A stretch of DNA of 52,291 nucleotides. It comes from a virus. The position numbers were made by a program, and so were the translations under genes. The notes beneath the pieces are model-generated. The model did not search any database and was not told the origin of the DNA. It was given only the letters and a program-made list of their open reading frames with translations. The number at the start of each line of letters is the position of its first letter. The stretch's first letter is position 1. The DNA is taken from IMG/VR virus record IMGVR_UViG_3300006868_000026, positions 1 through 52,291 of that record. One strand, 5' to 3'. Below, piece after piece: positions 1-9,976 of the stretch.

Positions 1-3000
1 CGATGCGGAGTATGAGAGAGTCACGTTCAAACAAAGTCTTGTACGTAGTCTTACCTACCTCGTCTGATGTGTTCTTCACCACGTCAAACTCACCAAACAT
101 CGGGGTGAACTTGCTCTTCTTCATCAGCAGGAAGAACGGGTCTTGGAACTCTGCTCTACCATACACACTGAACCTCGGGTCTTTCTCCATCAGCTTGTGC
201 AGTGAAGTAGCATCCCCGTTCGTTACCTGTGACATCAAGTAGTTGAAGTGTGTTGGGAGGTTGTATGCGTAACGCATCTTACCATCACCACCCACAAAGC
301 CCATGGCCTCCATAGCTTCTATACGAGGAGCTATTTCTTTGGCCAAGTACTGTATGCCTGTATAGATTCTCTTACCTCTTGGTGTTCTTGCAGTGAACAT
401 GTCACGTACATTTTCAGAGGGGGAGATCTTACCTATGTCGTTACCTATCTGACGTGTGTCGAATGCACTACCGATCAGTTGGTTGATGAATATCTTCTGA
501 GCAAACTGCTTCAAGACATCGATCTCATCCAGCTGCCCCTGACGTACGAGGTTCATCTCGTCTGTCTTGGCAGAGATGTATGTCTTAAGTATCTGTCTGG
601 ACAGCTCTCTTGAGTCAGTTGTTCTCAGACCCAAGTCGAACAGCATGTCAGACATAGCCTCCACTCTGTCAGCCAAAGGTCTTGATGGGTCTTGGTATAT
701 CTGTCGGCTCTCTTCTATACGCTTAGCTCTTTCCTCTGCGTCCTTAACAGTAAGCTTACCGTTCTCATCTTCGACATAGAAAGCGTCTGGGTTCTCAATA
801 CCAAGGGTCTCACGGTTTGTTCTCCACCGCTCCAGCATCGTTCTGTCCTGAGACATTCTATCTGAGTCGTAGCTGAAGACTCTCTTCTTGTCATCAGAGA
901 AGTCACGCTCGAACACCATGTGAGTTGTGTAGTCAAGTCTAAACAGGTTAGTGATCAGAGCATGCTCATGTGCTTGTATAGATGGGGAGTCCAAGTAGTC
1001 TACCAGTGGTCTCAACTCTGGGTTGAAACTCTGAGCCTTACGGAGAGCATCCATGATGTTGTCTGTGCTCTGCTGGTTCTTAGCTGCAGAAACTGCTTTA
1101 CGGACAATGGTATCCATGTTAGCGTAAGTGACAACCCCAAGTCTGTTGGGTGCTGCTGACTTGATCTTAGAGATTGCAATGCGAGCCATGCGAGACATGC
1201 GTGCATCGTCAAGTGGTGACATCTCGAACTGACCCTTGTCGTATATCTTGTCGAAGTGCTGTTGCTGCTCTTCTGACATTGTCTCGTACTCAGCTACTGT
1301 ATCGATCAGCTTAACGTCATACCCTTTCTGCTGCAGTGACTCAAGCATGATGCTTCTCCACCCAGTAGTCAACGGGTTCTCGAACTGATCGTTTGTGCTT
1401 TGATCATTCCAGTTCATGTACACATCCTGATACATGAACGAGATGTTCTGCTGCATGCTTGTTGGGAGGCCTAGCGTACCAGTATGCACGTCGTTGTGTG
1501 GCATGTCTTGTATGCCGTTCTCCTGCATATACTCTCTTGCCTCCTGCAGTTGGCCTGCATCGATCAGTGATCTGATGTACTCGAATGTATCGTTGTCCAG
1601 CTGTGAACCATTTGCATTGGACATGCTGGCTCTCAAGAACCATGATGCTACAGACCCCTTGTCGTTCTTGTTACCGATGATGTCACCAACTGTTGCTGGG
1701 GACACCTCACCATACTCACCTTTGATCTCTGACAACCTATCGTGGTAGTCTTTCTCAAACTGCAGAGCTATGGTTTCTCTCAGATCTCTGTGCAGTTCTT
1801 TGTGTGAAGCGTACCGCTCATTGAATCTGTTGACCCCGCCTACAGGTGGTGCCAAAGTCTTTGCTGTGCGTGCATAGCTCTTAGGAACATTGTTCGCTTC
1901 TATCAAAGAGTACAGCTGACGCATGCCTACAGGATTTGTAAGCATTGCACGTATCATGTTGTACAAGTCTCTGAAGAACTTACGGATACGGCCTGGGAGC
2001 GAGTTGGCTGTTTCTTGCTGAGCAAACACATAGTCACGGAAGTCCTCCGCCATCTTCTCCTCAAGTGCAAGCTCTCTCAGCTCTCTAGTGCTAAGCTCGG
2101 GGAACATTCTCTTGAGTGCCCCGATCTCGTCTTGGGTTGGTCTGCCGAACCTCTTCATTGCTTCAGCATACAACCCCATACGTTGTTGGTCACTGAGCAG
2201 TGTGCGGAATACAAAGTGGAATCCTTCGTGGTATTCTGTACCTACCTCACCTTGTGTCCACAGTTTGACACCTGCACGCTCCATGTATCCGTGCACATAT
2301 CCATTACCAATCTGTCTAGCCTGTTCGTAGAACTCTACTGGTATGCCCCTTGCTGACAACCATGATGCAGCCTTCTGCTTATCCAGCATCTGGTACTCCA
2401 AGGATGTCATCAGTCTTGGTACGAAGTTTATGTCAGGGAAAGACTCATTGACTGTCTTTCTAGCCTCTGCTTCTGGTATGCCTTCGTCGAGCATACGCTG
2501 ATACATTGTGCTGGCTCTTCTCTTGCGTCTTTCTGCAATGCCCCTCTTTGCCCTCTCTAGTTGCTCAGCGGCTTCCTGACTTCCTTCTTCTTCCCACTGT
2601 TTAGTAAGATCCTCCAGTTCTTTCTGACCCTCTTCGTACTTCCTACGAGCTTCCTCCTCGTTGTAGGGCTCGTACTTCTTCTGCTCTGTCTGACCAATAG
2701 GTGACTGTGCAAACGGGGAGAATCCTTCGTTGTCTTGTTCTACTGTTGTGTTACGTCTAGAAGTTTCAGGAGATGGGGTAACCACATCTGATACACCCTC
2801 GTCAGTCTTGTTAGCAGTAGTTTGTGGGGGAGCTTCTTGTTGCTTCTCACCATTGACTTCAAACTTGGGGCTGAACTCCAAACCTATATCAATGAACGGG
2901 GTCTTACCATCTACATTCTTTGCAGTAGAACCAAGGATACCTTTAGTACCATGGTCACGTGGGGCACCTGTAGCTTCGTTTGTCAGGTACTCGAAGTATG

Positions 3001-6000
3001 TAGCACTGCTGTTCTCTGCCTCTGGTCTCAGTGGGTTTACAATTCTTTGCCCGGTATCGTCACCGTTCAACAGGTTCTTGTCTACCTGGAACTTCTTACG
3101 TGACAGCACGTTTCTAAGTATCGTGTCCAGGTTATCTGTCAACTCCTTGGCTTGATCCGTGTACTCAGCCGTCAACGGTGTAAACGAGACCTCACCCTCA
3201 TCGTTTCTGTAAGGCTTGACTACAAGGTTGATTACCTCTGCAGTACCCTTGTTGCCTTGTGACAACAGGTCACCTCGTCTCTTACCATCATACCAACGAC
3301 GTATGACCTCACTGCTCACCTGCATCATGAGCCCGTCAGGAAGCAAAGGTTCACCCTTGCTATCTACGGGTCTGAATGTGAAGATGGCTTCTCCTGTCTC
3401 ACCCATCTTCTCAGCAGCCAGGAACTTGTCCTGCAGTGCTAGCTCGTTTGATTCATCAAGGAGGTATGCAACGTTCAAACCAACCAAAGCTCTGAGCATT
3501 GCTTCGTTACCCTCCTTCATATAGTCAATGGCCTTTGCCACAGCCTCTTCTGTAAGGTTAGCTGTGTTGGCTACAATGACTCTGTGCTTACCTGTAGGGT
3601 CAGCCACGAGGAACACTACCTGACCTTTGGCGATGTTCATGCCGTTGTCAGTGACGTCGTTGAGTCTAGCTTCTATCTCATTAACATCTGTTCTCAACTG
3701 CACCAGTTGCTCTGCAGTCATTGTTTTGGCAAGACCGTCGTCGAACAATCCTAGCTCTACTGTCTTACCCTCAGTGTCAGGGTTCTCCCCAATCACAGCT
3801 ACAATGGTGTTTGGACCAAGTGCTTCTGATGGGTTGTAGAAGTGTGGGTTACGTGTGTCGCTGTTGGCTGCAGTAAAGATGTTGCTAGCCAGCATGTTAG
3901 ATACAGTCGTAGTGACTGCTCTTGGATTGCCCTGCTTGGCCTGTTCCCAAGCTACCTGACGCATAGGAGAGTCTGATGCATCAAGCACCCCAACAACCTG
4001 CCCGTCTATCTCAACGTACATAGGTACGTTGTATGCGGGGTCCATCTTCTCTTCAGGTGTAGCCTCGTTGTTCCACCAGTCTGTGTCTTGTCTTACGACT
4101 ATAGTGACAGTCTTACCCTCCAAGTTGTCATGGAGATATGCTCTGTTGGTTATAATGTACTGACCATCTGCAGTATGCCTACTAGTGGAATCATCTTTGT
4201 TTATCTGTTGACCACTGTCATCTACCAGCACTCTACCATTCTTATCAATCACAAGTGTAGCGCCCCTAGCCTCTCTGGTCATACGGCTAGAGTTGTCACT
4301 GACCGCTCTCTTTTGTGCTTCCCCCACAACTTCCTGCTCCTTAGCTTGAGTCTTACCCTCTTGCTCTGAGAGTGCAGCTCCTGTATCTCTACTTTCAGCA
4401 GCTTCATTTACATCCCTTTTCCGCTTGTCTGCTTTTGCTTTGTCGCTAGACTTCAAGTTGTGCAGAGGTTCCTCTTGCTTTCTATTCTTTATGTGTTTTT
4501 CCCACACAGCTTTCTCGAGTGGGGTCATGTCGTCTGGGTTAAGCTTCTTGACGTCACTCAGCTTCATGCCCCCAAACTCTATGTTCTTCTTTGACTCCTG
4601 CTGCTCTCTTTCTATGGCTTCATCGTCAAGTTTTTCTAGAGCTGCGTCACTTACTCCAGCAGCCCTTAACCCGTCTCTAGCTACAACAAGCTCCTTACTG
4701 GTGGCTGTCTTCCCAATCGTAGCATCAACCTGTTGGTCTATGGACTTTTGTTCCTCGAGCCTTTCTAGAGCTATAGCTCTCTTTTTGTACAGCTCCCTTT
4801 CATTAGGATCTGTCATGAGCTGCTCGTAGGCTTTTGCTGCAACAGTTCTGTCATCCAACAACTTCATGAGGATGTCTCTCTCCTGCTCCAGGTTCTTCTT
4901 ACGGTTCTTGCCTACATACTCACTACGCAAATCAAGATCATTCTTCTTACCGTATCGGATACGTCTAATGGACTTATCCATCTCTTCCTGCAGTGCCTGC
5001 CGTATCTCAGCGGATACCTGTGGATTCATTTGAGGCTGGCGGTATTGGGTTTGCACCTTACCGTCTTTCTCAGATACAGCCACCTCCTGAAACATTTCTT
5101 CCCTCACCAGGTTGCGGAGCTTTTCCCCGTCAAACTTTGGGTCAAGTGTCTCGAACGTTTTGATGATGTCCTCTACCCTTTGGTCAGTATCAAACAATGA
5201 GCTCTCGTAGAACAGCAAAGCATCCTTCAATGCTTCGTTCTCTGCTATCTGATTGCGGACATTGTCTTGCCCATTCTGGGACATGAACCTACCAGCAAGA
5301 CCTGTTGGGAGAGTTGGGCCTGGGAATGCATCAGAGATCTTTGCGTAGTTGTCTACTACGTTGTCTGAGCTTTCCAAGATCTGATTGATCATTTCATGCT
5401 TCTCAGCTTCTGTGACTTCTTCACCCACAATTTTGCTGACCTCATCAGCAGGCATTGCCTTGAGCTCCTCCAGTCTTTCTTTGTACTGATCGTATGTACC
5501 GAGCTTTGCGTGCAGCAGTGCACTCTCGTTCATCAAGCGAGATCTGTAGTCGTCGTAAGACTTCTTATCACCTCTAGCTTGAGCGGCATCCATACGTGCT
5601 AGGTAGTATTGTCCCATGGCTGAGCTCTTGGCTCTAGCTCTCAGGTTGAAGAATGTCTCAGGGTCCATGTTGAGATCATTCAAAGCTTCTTCTGTAGCCT
5701 TGCTCTTTCTCTTACCTGCTTGTATAGAACCTCTACCACCACTGATAATCCCTACCAGTGCACCGATAAGCATCTGCTCTCTACCCTCAGGTGTGTTGAG
5801 TGTTTCAAGTGCTGTGCTCCCTATGTGCTCGTAGTCTCTAATCGCTTTTGCAAACAAGCCCCCTCTCAACAAACCCTCAGCTACTTCAGCCCCACCATAC
5901 TCAGAGTACATGGCTTTAGCTCTTTCGTTCAAGCCCTCTGAGATTGCGTACTGTGACCCTTCTTGAAATGCTTCAGTAGCACCCTTCTCTATGAATGGGT

Positions 6001-7156
6001 AAGCAACTCTACTTGCCCTGATTCCTTTTTGTGCATATCCAGGCAGGTTATCAATGGCTTCAGTGTACTGTCTCCACCCTGCTCTTTCACCAGGCTTGGA
6101 TGCGATCTTGTGTGTAAGACCTTTGCGCATACTCTTTGGAGTAAACGGCATAAGCCCTTTACCGAACATCACCAAGTTTGTAGGCATGAGTATGCCCATG
6201 TTACCGTAGAATGCAATGGCTTCTTTCTGAGCTGCGATCTCTTCAATCTTACGTCTCTCAGATACAGGTATATCATCTACACTGTCAAGCCCCATTTCTG
6301 TCATCACCTGCTGGTTCAGAGACTCAACGACTCTGTTCTTAACTTCTCTTGCTTCGACAGACGATTCTGCCATCGACATCATAGCACCAGTCTCCAAGTA
6401 TCCCAGAGCGTTTGATGCTCTGTTGGTTTGACCCATTGCTTTAATGTTAGCAGCTCTTCTGATTATATCACCTGACTTCTTGGCCCCGTTCAGAGCTCTT
6501 GCTGCATGCAGGGATGCAAGACCTTTACTTACACCTGTCCCAATCTTAGCTGCTTTACCAAGTCCTGTCACCAATCCAGTTGTACCACCAGTCAGCATCA
6601 TGGTAGCTACACTACCTAAGCTGTATGCCATACCGTTGGCAAACTTGTCTGCCCAGAAGTTTATACTACCCAACGACCCAAGCGTTCCTTGCTTGTCCAT
6701 CTCCTCCTGTGTGTAGAAGTTAGGCATCTCCTCTTGCAACATCTTGTTGCGTTCGTCGAAGTACACCCCTACAGGGTTGTTTGTCATAGACTCTTGAAAG
6801 TCTTCAAACCCACTCATCACCCAGTCAGTCAAACCAAGTGCATAACCTACAGTGTTCTCTGCAGCACTACCTACAAACGTGTTGGCAGCTTTGTACAAAC
6901 CGTTGCCTACTTTCTCCCAGTTGCTTTGGTTGCGGGCTCTCTCTTCTTCTAGGTTAGCGAAGGGTGAGTAGTTGACTCCATACTTAGAGAAGTCAGAGAA
7001 GTCACCAGTTCGTGCATAGCTAGTAGACAAAGGTCCCTGGGCTGTGCTAAACCTGGGACCAAAGTTTTGTTTTGTAAATGGATTTACAGGACCATCCTTC
7101 TTAGCATTTCTGCCCTGCAACGGTAACCCCGTCAGGGGATTGATAACTTCTGACAT
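1..7156 (-). CDS. Giant virion/cargo-type protein with HExxH metalloprotease motif (3' end outside window)
   Basis: An uninterrupted minus-strand frame runs from ATG at 7156-7154 off the window start: at least 2385 residues without a stop. The N-terminus begins MSEVINPLTGLPL. Around residues 170-195 lies a Gly/Ala-rich hydrophobic stretch that could enter a membrane. Long charged helical segments with coiled-coil character follow (about residues 550-1000). At residues 1643-1647 is HEGFH (HExxH), followed about 45 residues on by LEEKMAEDF, which fits the third zinc ligand of gluzincin-type peptidases. The gene lies after two cargo-like genes, where crAss-like phages carry very large proteins packaged in the virion and ejected with DNA. 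I infer an ejected protein with a metallopeptidase domain; a 'polyvalent' multidomain ejected protein is an alternative. It has its own promoter (7160-7168). Reading frame is certain; the protease call is good; substrate is unknown. Confidence 0.75.
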   Translation of the reverse strand, partial: MSEVINPLTGLPLQGRNAKKDGPVNPFTKQNFGPRFSTAQGPLSTSYARTGDFSDFSKYGVNYSPFANLEEERARNQSNWEKVGNGLYKAANTFVGSAAENTVGYALGLTDWVMSGFEDFQESMTNNPVGVYFDERNKMLQEEMPNFYTQEEMDKQGTLGSLGSINFWADKFANGMAYSLGSVATMMLTGGTTGLVTGLGKAAKIGTGVSKGLASLHAARALNGAKKSGDIIRRAANIKAMGQTNRASNALGYLETGAMMSMAESSVEAREVKNRVVESLNQQVMTEMGLDSVDDIPVSERRKIEEIAAQKEAIAFYGNMGILMPTNLVMFGKGLMPFTPKSMRKGLTHKIASKPGERAGWRQYTEAIDNLPGYAQKGIRASRVAYPFIEKGATEAFQEGSQYAISEGLNERAKAMYSEYGGAEVAEGLLRGGLFAKAIRDYEHIGSTALETLNTPEGREQMLIGALVGIISGGRGSIQAGKRKSKATEEALNDLNMDPETFFNLRARAKSSAMGQYYLARMDAAQARGDKKSYDDYRSRLMNESALLHAKLGTYDQYKERLEELKAMPADEVSKIVGEEVTEAEKHEMINQILESSDNVVDNYAKISDAFPGPTLPTGLAGRFMSQNGQDNVRNQIAENEALKDALLFYESSLFDTDQRVEDIIKTFETLDPKFDGEKLRNLVREEMFQEVAVSEKDGKVQTQYRQPQMNPQVSAEIRQALQEEMDKSIRRIRYGKKNDLDLRSEYVGKNRKKNLEQERDILMKLLDDRTVAAKAYEQLMTDPNERELYKKRAIALERLEEQKSIDQQVDATIGKTATSKELVVARDGLRAAGVSDAALEKLDDEAIEREQQESKKNIEFGGMKLSDVKKLNPDDMTPLEKAVWEKHIKNRKQEEPLHNLKSSDKAKADKRKRDVNEAAESRDTGAALSEQEGKTQAKEQEVVGEAQKRAVSDNSSRMTREARGATLVIDKNGRVLVDDSGQQINKDDSTSRHTADGQYIITNRAYLHDNLEGKTVTIVVRQDTDWWNNEATPEEKMDPAYNVPMYVEIDGQVVGVLDASDSPMRQVAWEQAKQGNPRAVTTTVSNMLASNIFTAANSDTRNPHFYNPSEALGPNTIVAVIGENPDTEGKTVELGLFDDGLAKTMTAEQLVQLRTDVNEIEARLNDVTDNGMNIAKGQVVFLVADPTGKHRVIVANTANLTEEAVAKAIDYMKEGNEAMLRALVGLNVAYLLDESNELALQDKFLAAEKMGETGEAIFTFRPVDSKGEPLLPDGLMMQVSSEVIRRWYDGKRRGDLLSQGNKGTAEVINLVVKPYRNDEGEVSFTPLTAEYTDQAKELTDNLDTILRNVLSRKKFQVDKNLLNGDDTGQRIVNPLRPEAENSSATYFEYLTNEATGAPRDHGTKGILGSTAKNVDGKTPFIDIGLEFSPKFEVNGEKQQEAPPQTTANKTDEGVSDVVTPSPETSRRNTTVEQDNEGFSPFAQSPIGQTEQKKYEPYNEEEARRKYEEGQKELEDLTKQWEEEGSQEAAEQLERAKRGIAERRKRRASTMYQRMLDEGIPEAEARKTVNESFPDINFVPRLMTSLEYQMLDKQKAASWLSARGIPVEFYEQARQIGNGYVHGYMERAGVKLWTQGEVGTEYHEGFHFVFRTLLSDQQRMGLYAEAMKRFGRPTQDEIGALKRMFPELSTRELRELALEEKMAEDFRDYVFAQQETANSLPGRIRKFFRDLYNMIRAMLTNPVGMRQLYSLIEANNVPKSYARTAKTLAPPVGGVNRFNERYASHKELHRDLRETIALQFEKDYHDRLSEIKGEYGEVSPATVGDIIGNKNDKGSVASWFLRASMSNANGSQLDNDTFEYIRSLIDAGQLQEAREYMQENGIQDMPHNDVHTGTLGLPTSMQQNISFMYQDVYMNWNDQSTNDQFENPLTTGWRSIMLESLQQKGYDVKLIDTVAEYETMSEEQQQHFDKIYDKGQFEMSPLDDARMSRMARIAISKIKSAAPNRLGVVTYANMDTIVRKAVSAAKNQQSTDNIMDALRKAQSFNPELRPLVDYLDSPSIQAHEHALITNLFRLDYTTHMVFERDFSDDKKRVFSYDSDRMSQDRTMLERWRTNRETLGIENPDAFYVEDENGKLTVKDAEERAKRIEESRQIYQDPSRPLADRVEAMSDMLFDLGLRTTDSRELSRQILKTYISAKTDEMNLVRQGQLDEIDVLKQFAQKIFINQLIGSAFDTRQIGNDIGKISPSENVRDMFTARTPRGKRIYTGIQYLAKEIAPRIEAMEAMGFVGGDGKMRYAYNLPTHFNYLMSQVTNGDATSLHKLMEKDPRFSVYGRAEFQDPFFLLMKKSKFTPMFGEFDVVKNTSDEVGKTTYKTLFERDSLILRI

Positions 7157-7159
7157 TAT

Positions 7160-7168
7160 GCAAATATA
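7160..7168 (-). promoter_or_regulatory. Bacteroidota-type -7 promoter element, probably leaderless
   Basis: Minus-strand TATATTTGC matches TAnnTTTG, the Bacteroidota housekeeping -7 element. It fills the 12-base gap between the TAA of the 935-residue protein gene and the ATG of the giant gene: TAA, TATATTTGC, ATA, ATG. A start point 4-7 bases downstream would fall on or next to the ATG, so the mRNA would be leaderless. A TTTG lies further upstream inside the preceding gene but at longer than usual spacing, so the -33 element is uncertain. The same arrangement recurs at 44441-44449. Confidence 0.6.
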
Positions 7169-9976
7169 TTAAGAATGAATGAGTTGCATGTAAACAAATG
7201 CGGCTGCTTCAAGCACGTCTTGGAACCCGTTTGCTTGAGCCCAGTCCTGATCGATCCTGATGTCGCTGCTGTCAGTACCACCTCCGTTTGATTTGGACAT
7301 GTGCATTTCTACTACAGGGTATCTACCAGTAAGGTCCCCCTTCTCATTACGTTCTACTGGTATGCTCACTTGTATACGTCCTGTATTTCTATTTCCTGGC
7401 AGCATTACATCTACTTCAGGCACACCACCGGATGTTGCCAATGCATTCAAGACCTGAACTTGGAACTGGTGTGCTGGGGTGTAACCAAGTATGGCTTGTC
7501 CAAATGATCCAGTTGTGCCCAATCCAGGTTCTGCATTCAGGTATCCACGAACTGCTTGATCTGCATCCATTCTTATTACTCTGCTAACTTTATTGTTCCC
7601 CGATCCTGCAGATACATGCAGGTTTACCGTAGGTATGGTCTCACCATTGACTGACCAGAAACCGTACATGACGTTGTCAATTTTCCAATCAGACAGAGGG
7701 TTATCTGCAAACTGCTCATCTTGGTTGCCTTTAGAGTCTGTGATGATTGCAGTTCTCCATGCTGCTGTTTCTGCACCAATCTGTTGAGCTGTTGGGTCTG
7801 TAAGATCAACTGCCCCAGCAAACGAAGACAAGTCTGTTTGCGTTGCAGCTTTACGCAGTGCATCTGATTCTTCACCATCTGCATCCCCAAGCGCAACAGG
7901 GTACTCAGGCCAGTTAAATGTAGTTCTGCTAGCATCATTGATGAATGCATCTGCAGCTTCTGATCTCTTACTTGCTTCTGCATCCAAGTTGGTCAGGAAG
8001 TTCTCATATGCCATATCCATTCCTACACCACCTTTAGGTAGAGTAGCAATTGTGTGGTCGTTCTCTGGTCCACCGACTGTAGGATTCTTTCCGTCTGGTC
8101 TTCTATTGGTGTCACTGTCAGCTTGTTTAGCATCGTACATTCCTTGTACGTAGCTAAGTGCTGTATTAAACACCTCTCTTGCTTCTGCGGGATCAAGTCC
8201 GAGACCTGCTGTACCCTCCCCGATATCTGTGTTAGTTAAGAGTGGGGTAAGCATATCGAAGATGTTTTGATTGTTTGGTGACATAGCACTAGGTCTACCA
8301 TTCCAGAAGCCTCCGTCTGTAAACAAGTCCCTTATCATCTCAAATGCAAGAGCTTCACCAGCAACCACGTTGTCTGGTCTTGTATCACCCTGTGGTCTTA
8401 TGACGTAATTGATTGCATCCTGTGTGATGTCACCTGAAGCAGCAATAGCCGCACTGTGAATAGCTTGAGGAGTATTACCAACTTCAGTGTTTGCATAGTC
8501 AATCATAGCATCAACTTGGTTAGACCTGTCGGCATGGTTCATCAAAGCACCCTGCAACTGCAAGAGGTCCTTCAATACTACTTGCTGATCTCTTTGGCCG
8601 CCGGCTGACATATCGCTAGCAAGCTCTACAACCTCGTCATAGCTCAAGTCTTCTATGTACGACTCTACCTCTTCAAGGTTACCAGGGTCAACGTTGTTGG
8701 CCTCAAGCGCCATTGAAAGCTCTGGGTAAGCTTGTGTAGCAGCATTGAGTCTATCGATAGCTTTGTTGTGCAATGTCTCCTCCCCTTGTCTAAGAAGGTC
8801 TGCAGTAACGTTAACATTGTTAGGATCAACTCCCTGCTGCTGAGCGATGGCTGCAACAACATCTTGTGTTGTACCACTAAACACAGGTCGGTTAACCACA
8901 TCCTGAGTCTGTGCTTGATTTTCAAGCTGCTTGAGCCACAATGGGTTGATCTGGAAGGTGTTCCCTCCACCGTACACACTCTGACCTGTGAAGCGTTCTG
9001 CATCTGACTGGTAGTTGTCTACGACACGCTGCTTGTAGATGTTAGCTACAGCCTCACGCATCTGACCCAATCTACCTGATTCTTGCGCAGTCTTCAGGTC
9101 TGCAATCTGTGCTTGTATGTTGTCTCTCTTGGTACCTGTTGCACCAGCCATCTCGAGTTCGAGTTCCTGCACTCTACCTTCTATCTGTGTCTGCAGGCTA
9201 CCAGGCTCCATGTCCCACGTGTTTATCTCAGACTTGAAGTTCAAGTAGGCTTGTACCTCAGGTGATCCCAATGCAGCTTGCACTGCTTGTGATACAGCCT
9301 CGCTGTCCTTACCACTGATGGTCTGGCCTTGTGTGGTTCTGATGACAGGTATCTTCATTGTATTACCCTGCTCATCTGTATATGTCTGGAAGTCAAAGCT
9401 AGCTGCAGTATACCCACCCTCTTTCATGATAGGTAGAGCATTGACCTGCTTGAGTATCTCTGCATTGATGTCTACCGCTTCAGGGACAGGTTCAGCTTGG
9501 TAGTATGAGCTTTGTACAACATACCCGTTCTCATCATACTCTATGCCCTGGTATGGTTGATATTCACCATTCTCGTCCCTGCGAGTGAGACTCCACCCCA
9601 ACCACTTTTCATAGTCGTCAGGGTTTAGTTTTTGCTGTGCAGCAGTCTTAGCTTTCTCTCTTTCCTCGTAGTTTTTTTTCAAAGGGTTGTAGCCCTGCAA
9701 AAACTCTCCTGCATCACGTGCAATGTTTGTACCGTACATCTCGTACCTACCACTCTCTGCGTACTTCTTAGATCTAGCATCTATTGTAGCTCTCAGCTGT
9801 GCTGCTTTTTCTACATCACCTGCAAAGTCTGCAGACACCAGCATGTCTGACAATGCATTCTGTGTCAGTGTATCTGCAGCAAAAGCATCTACATATCTTT
9901 TACGAAGTATCTCGTTAATCTTTACAGACTGCGGATCTCTGTATACACTTCTATATGGTTTGAACTTGTACGCCAT
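7169..9976 (-). CDS. Putative virion cargo/ejection protein (935 aa)
   Basis: A 935-residue protein with no recognised enzyme motif. The N-terminal 130 residues are helical and charged (begins MAYKFKPYRSVYRDPQ) and include a segment with Gly-Tyr-Asn-Pro-Leu followed by Lys/Glu-rich helices, an arrangement I associate with large internal proteins of crAss-like phages. The middle (about 250-320) is coiled-coil-like (repeated Gln/Glu/Leu), and the C-terminal third is richer in beta-type sequence. It lies between an 890-residue cargo candidate and the giant protease-containing gene; its ATG shares one base with the TAA of the upstream gene (TAATG), which suggests translational coupling. I infer an internal capsid or ejection protein from size and position. 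The function is not directly visible. Confidence 0.6.
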   Translation of the reverse strand: MAYKFKPYRSVYRDPQSVKINEILRKRYVDAFAADTLTQNALSDMLVSADFAGDVEKAAQLRATIDARSKKYAESGRYEMYGTNIARDAGEFLQGYNPLKKNYEEREKAKTAAQQKLNPDDYEKWLGWSLTRRDENGEYQPYQGIEYDENGYVVQSSYYQAEPVPEAVDINAEILKQVNALPIMKEGGYTAASFDFQTYTDEQGNTMKIPVIRTTQGQTISGKDSEAVSQAVQAALGSPEVQAYLNFKSEINTWDMEPGSLQTQIEGRVQELELEMAGATGTKRDNIQAQIADLKTAQESGRLGQMREAVANIYKQRVVDNYQSDAERFTGQSVYGGGNTFQINPLWLKQLENQAQTQDVVNRPVFSGTTQDVVAAIAQQQGVDPNNVNVTADLLRQGEETLHNKAIDRLNAATQAYPELSMALEANNVDPGNLEEVESYIEDLSYDEVVELASDMSAGGQRDQQVVLKDLLQLQGALMNHADRSNQVDAMIDYANTEVGNTPQAIHSAAIAASGDITQDAINYVIRPQGDTRPDNVVAGEALAFEMIRDLFTDGGFWNGRPSAMSPNNQNIFDMLTPLLTNTDIGEGTAGLGLDPAEAREVFNTALSYVQGMYDAKQADSDTNRRPDGKNPTVGGPENDHTIATLPKGGVGMDMAYENFLTNLDAEASKRSEAADAFINDASRTTFNWPEYPVALGDADGEESDALRKAATQTDLSSFAGAVDLTDPTAQQIGAETAAWRTAIITDSKGNQDEQFADNPLSDWKIDNVMYGFWSVNGETIPTVNLHVSAGSGNNKVSRVIRMDADQAVRGYLNAEPGLGTTGSFGQAILGYTPAHQFQVQVLNALATSGGVPEVDVMLPGNRNTGRIQVSIPVERNEKGDLTGRYPVVEMHMSKSNGGGTDSSDIRIDQDWAQANGFQDVLEAAAFVYMQLIHS

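Noticed and set aside
1-7150. Many plus-strand frames over 60 codons
   Set aside because: The minus strand has one unbroken frame through the whole stretch with a protease motif, so these are antisense shadows.
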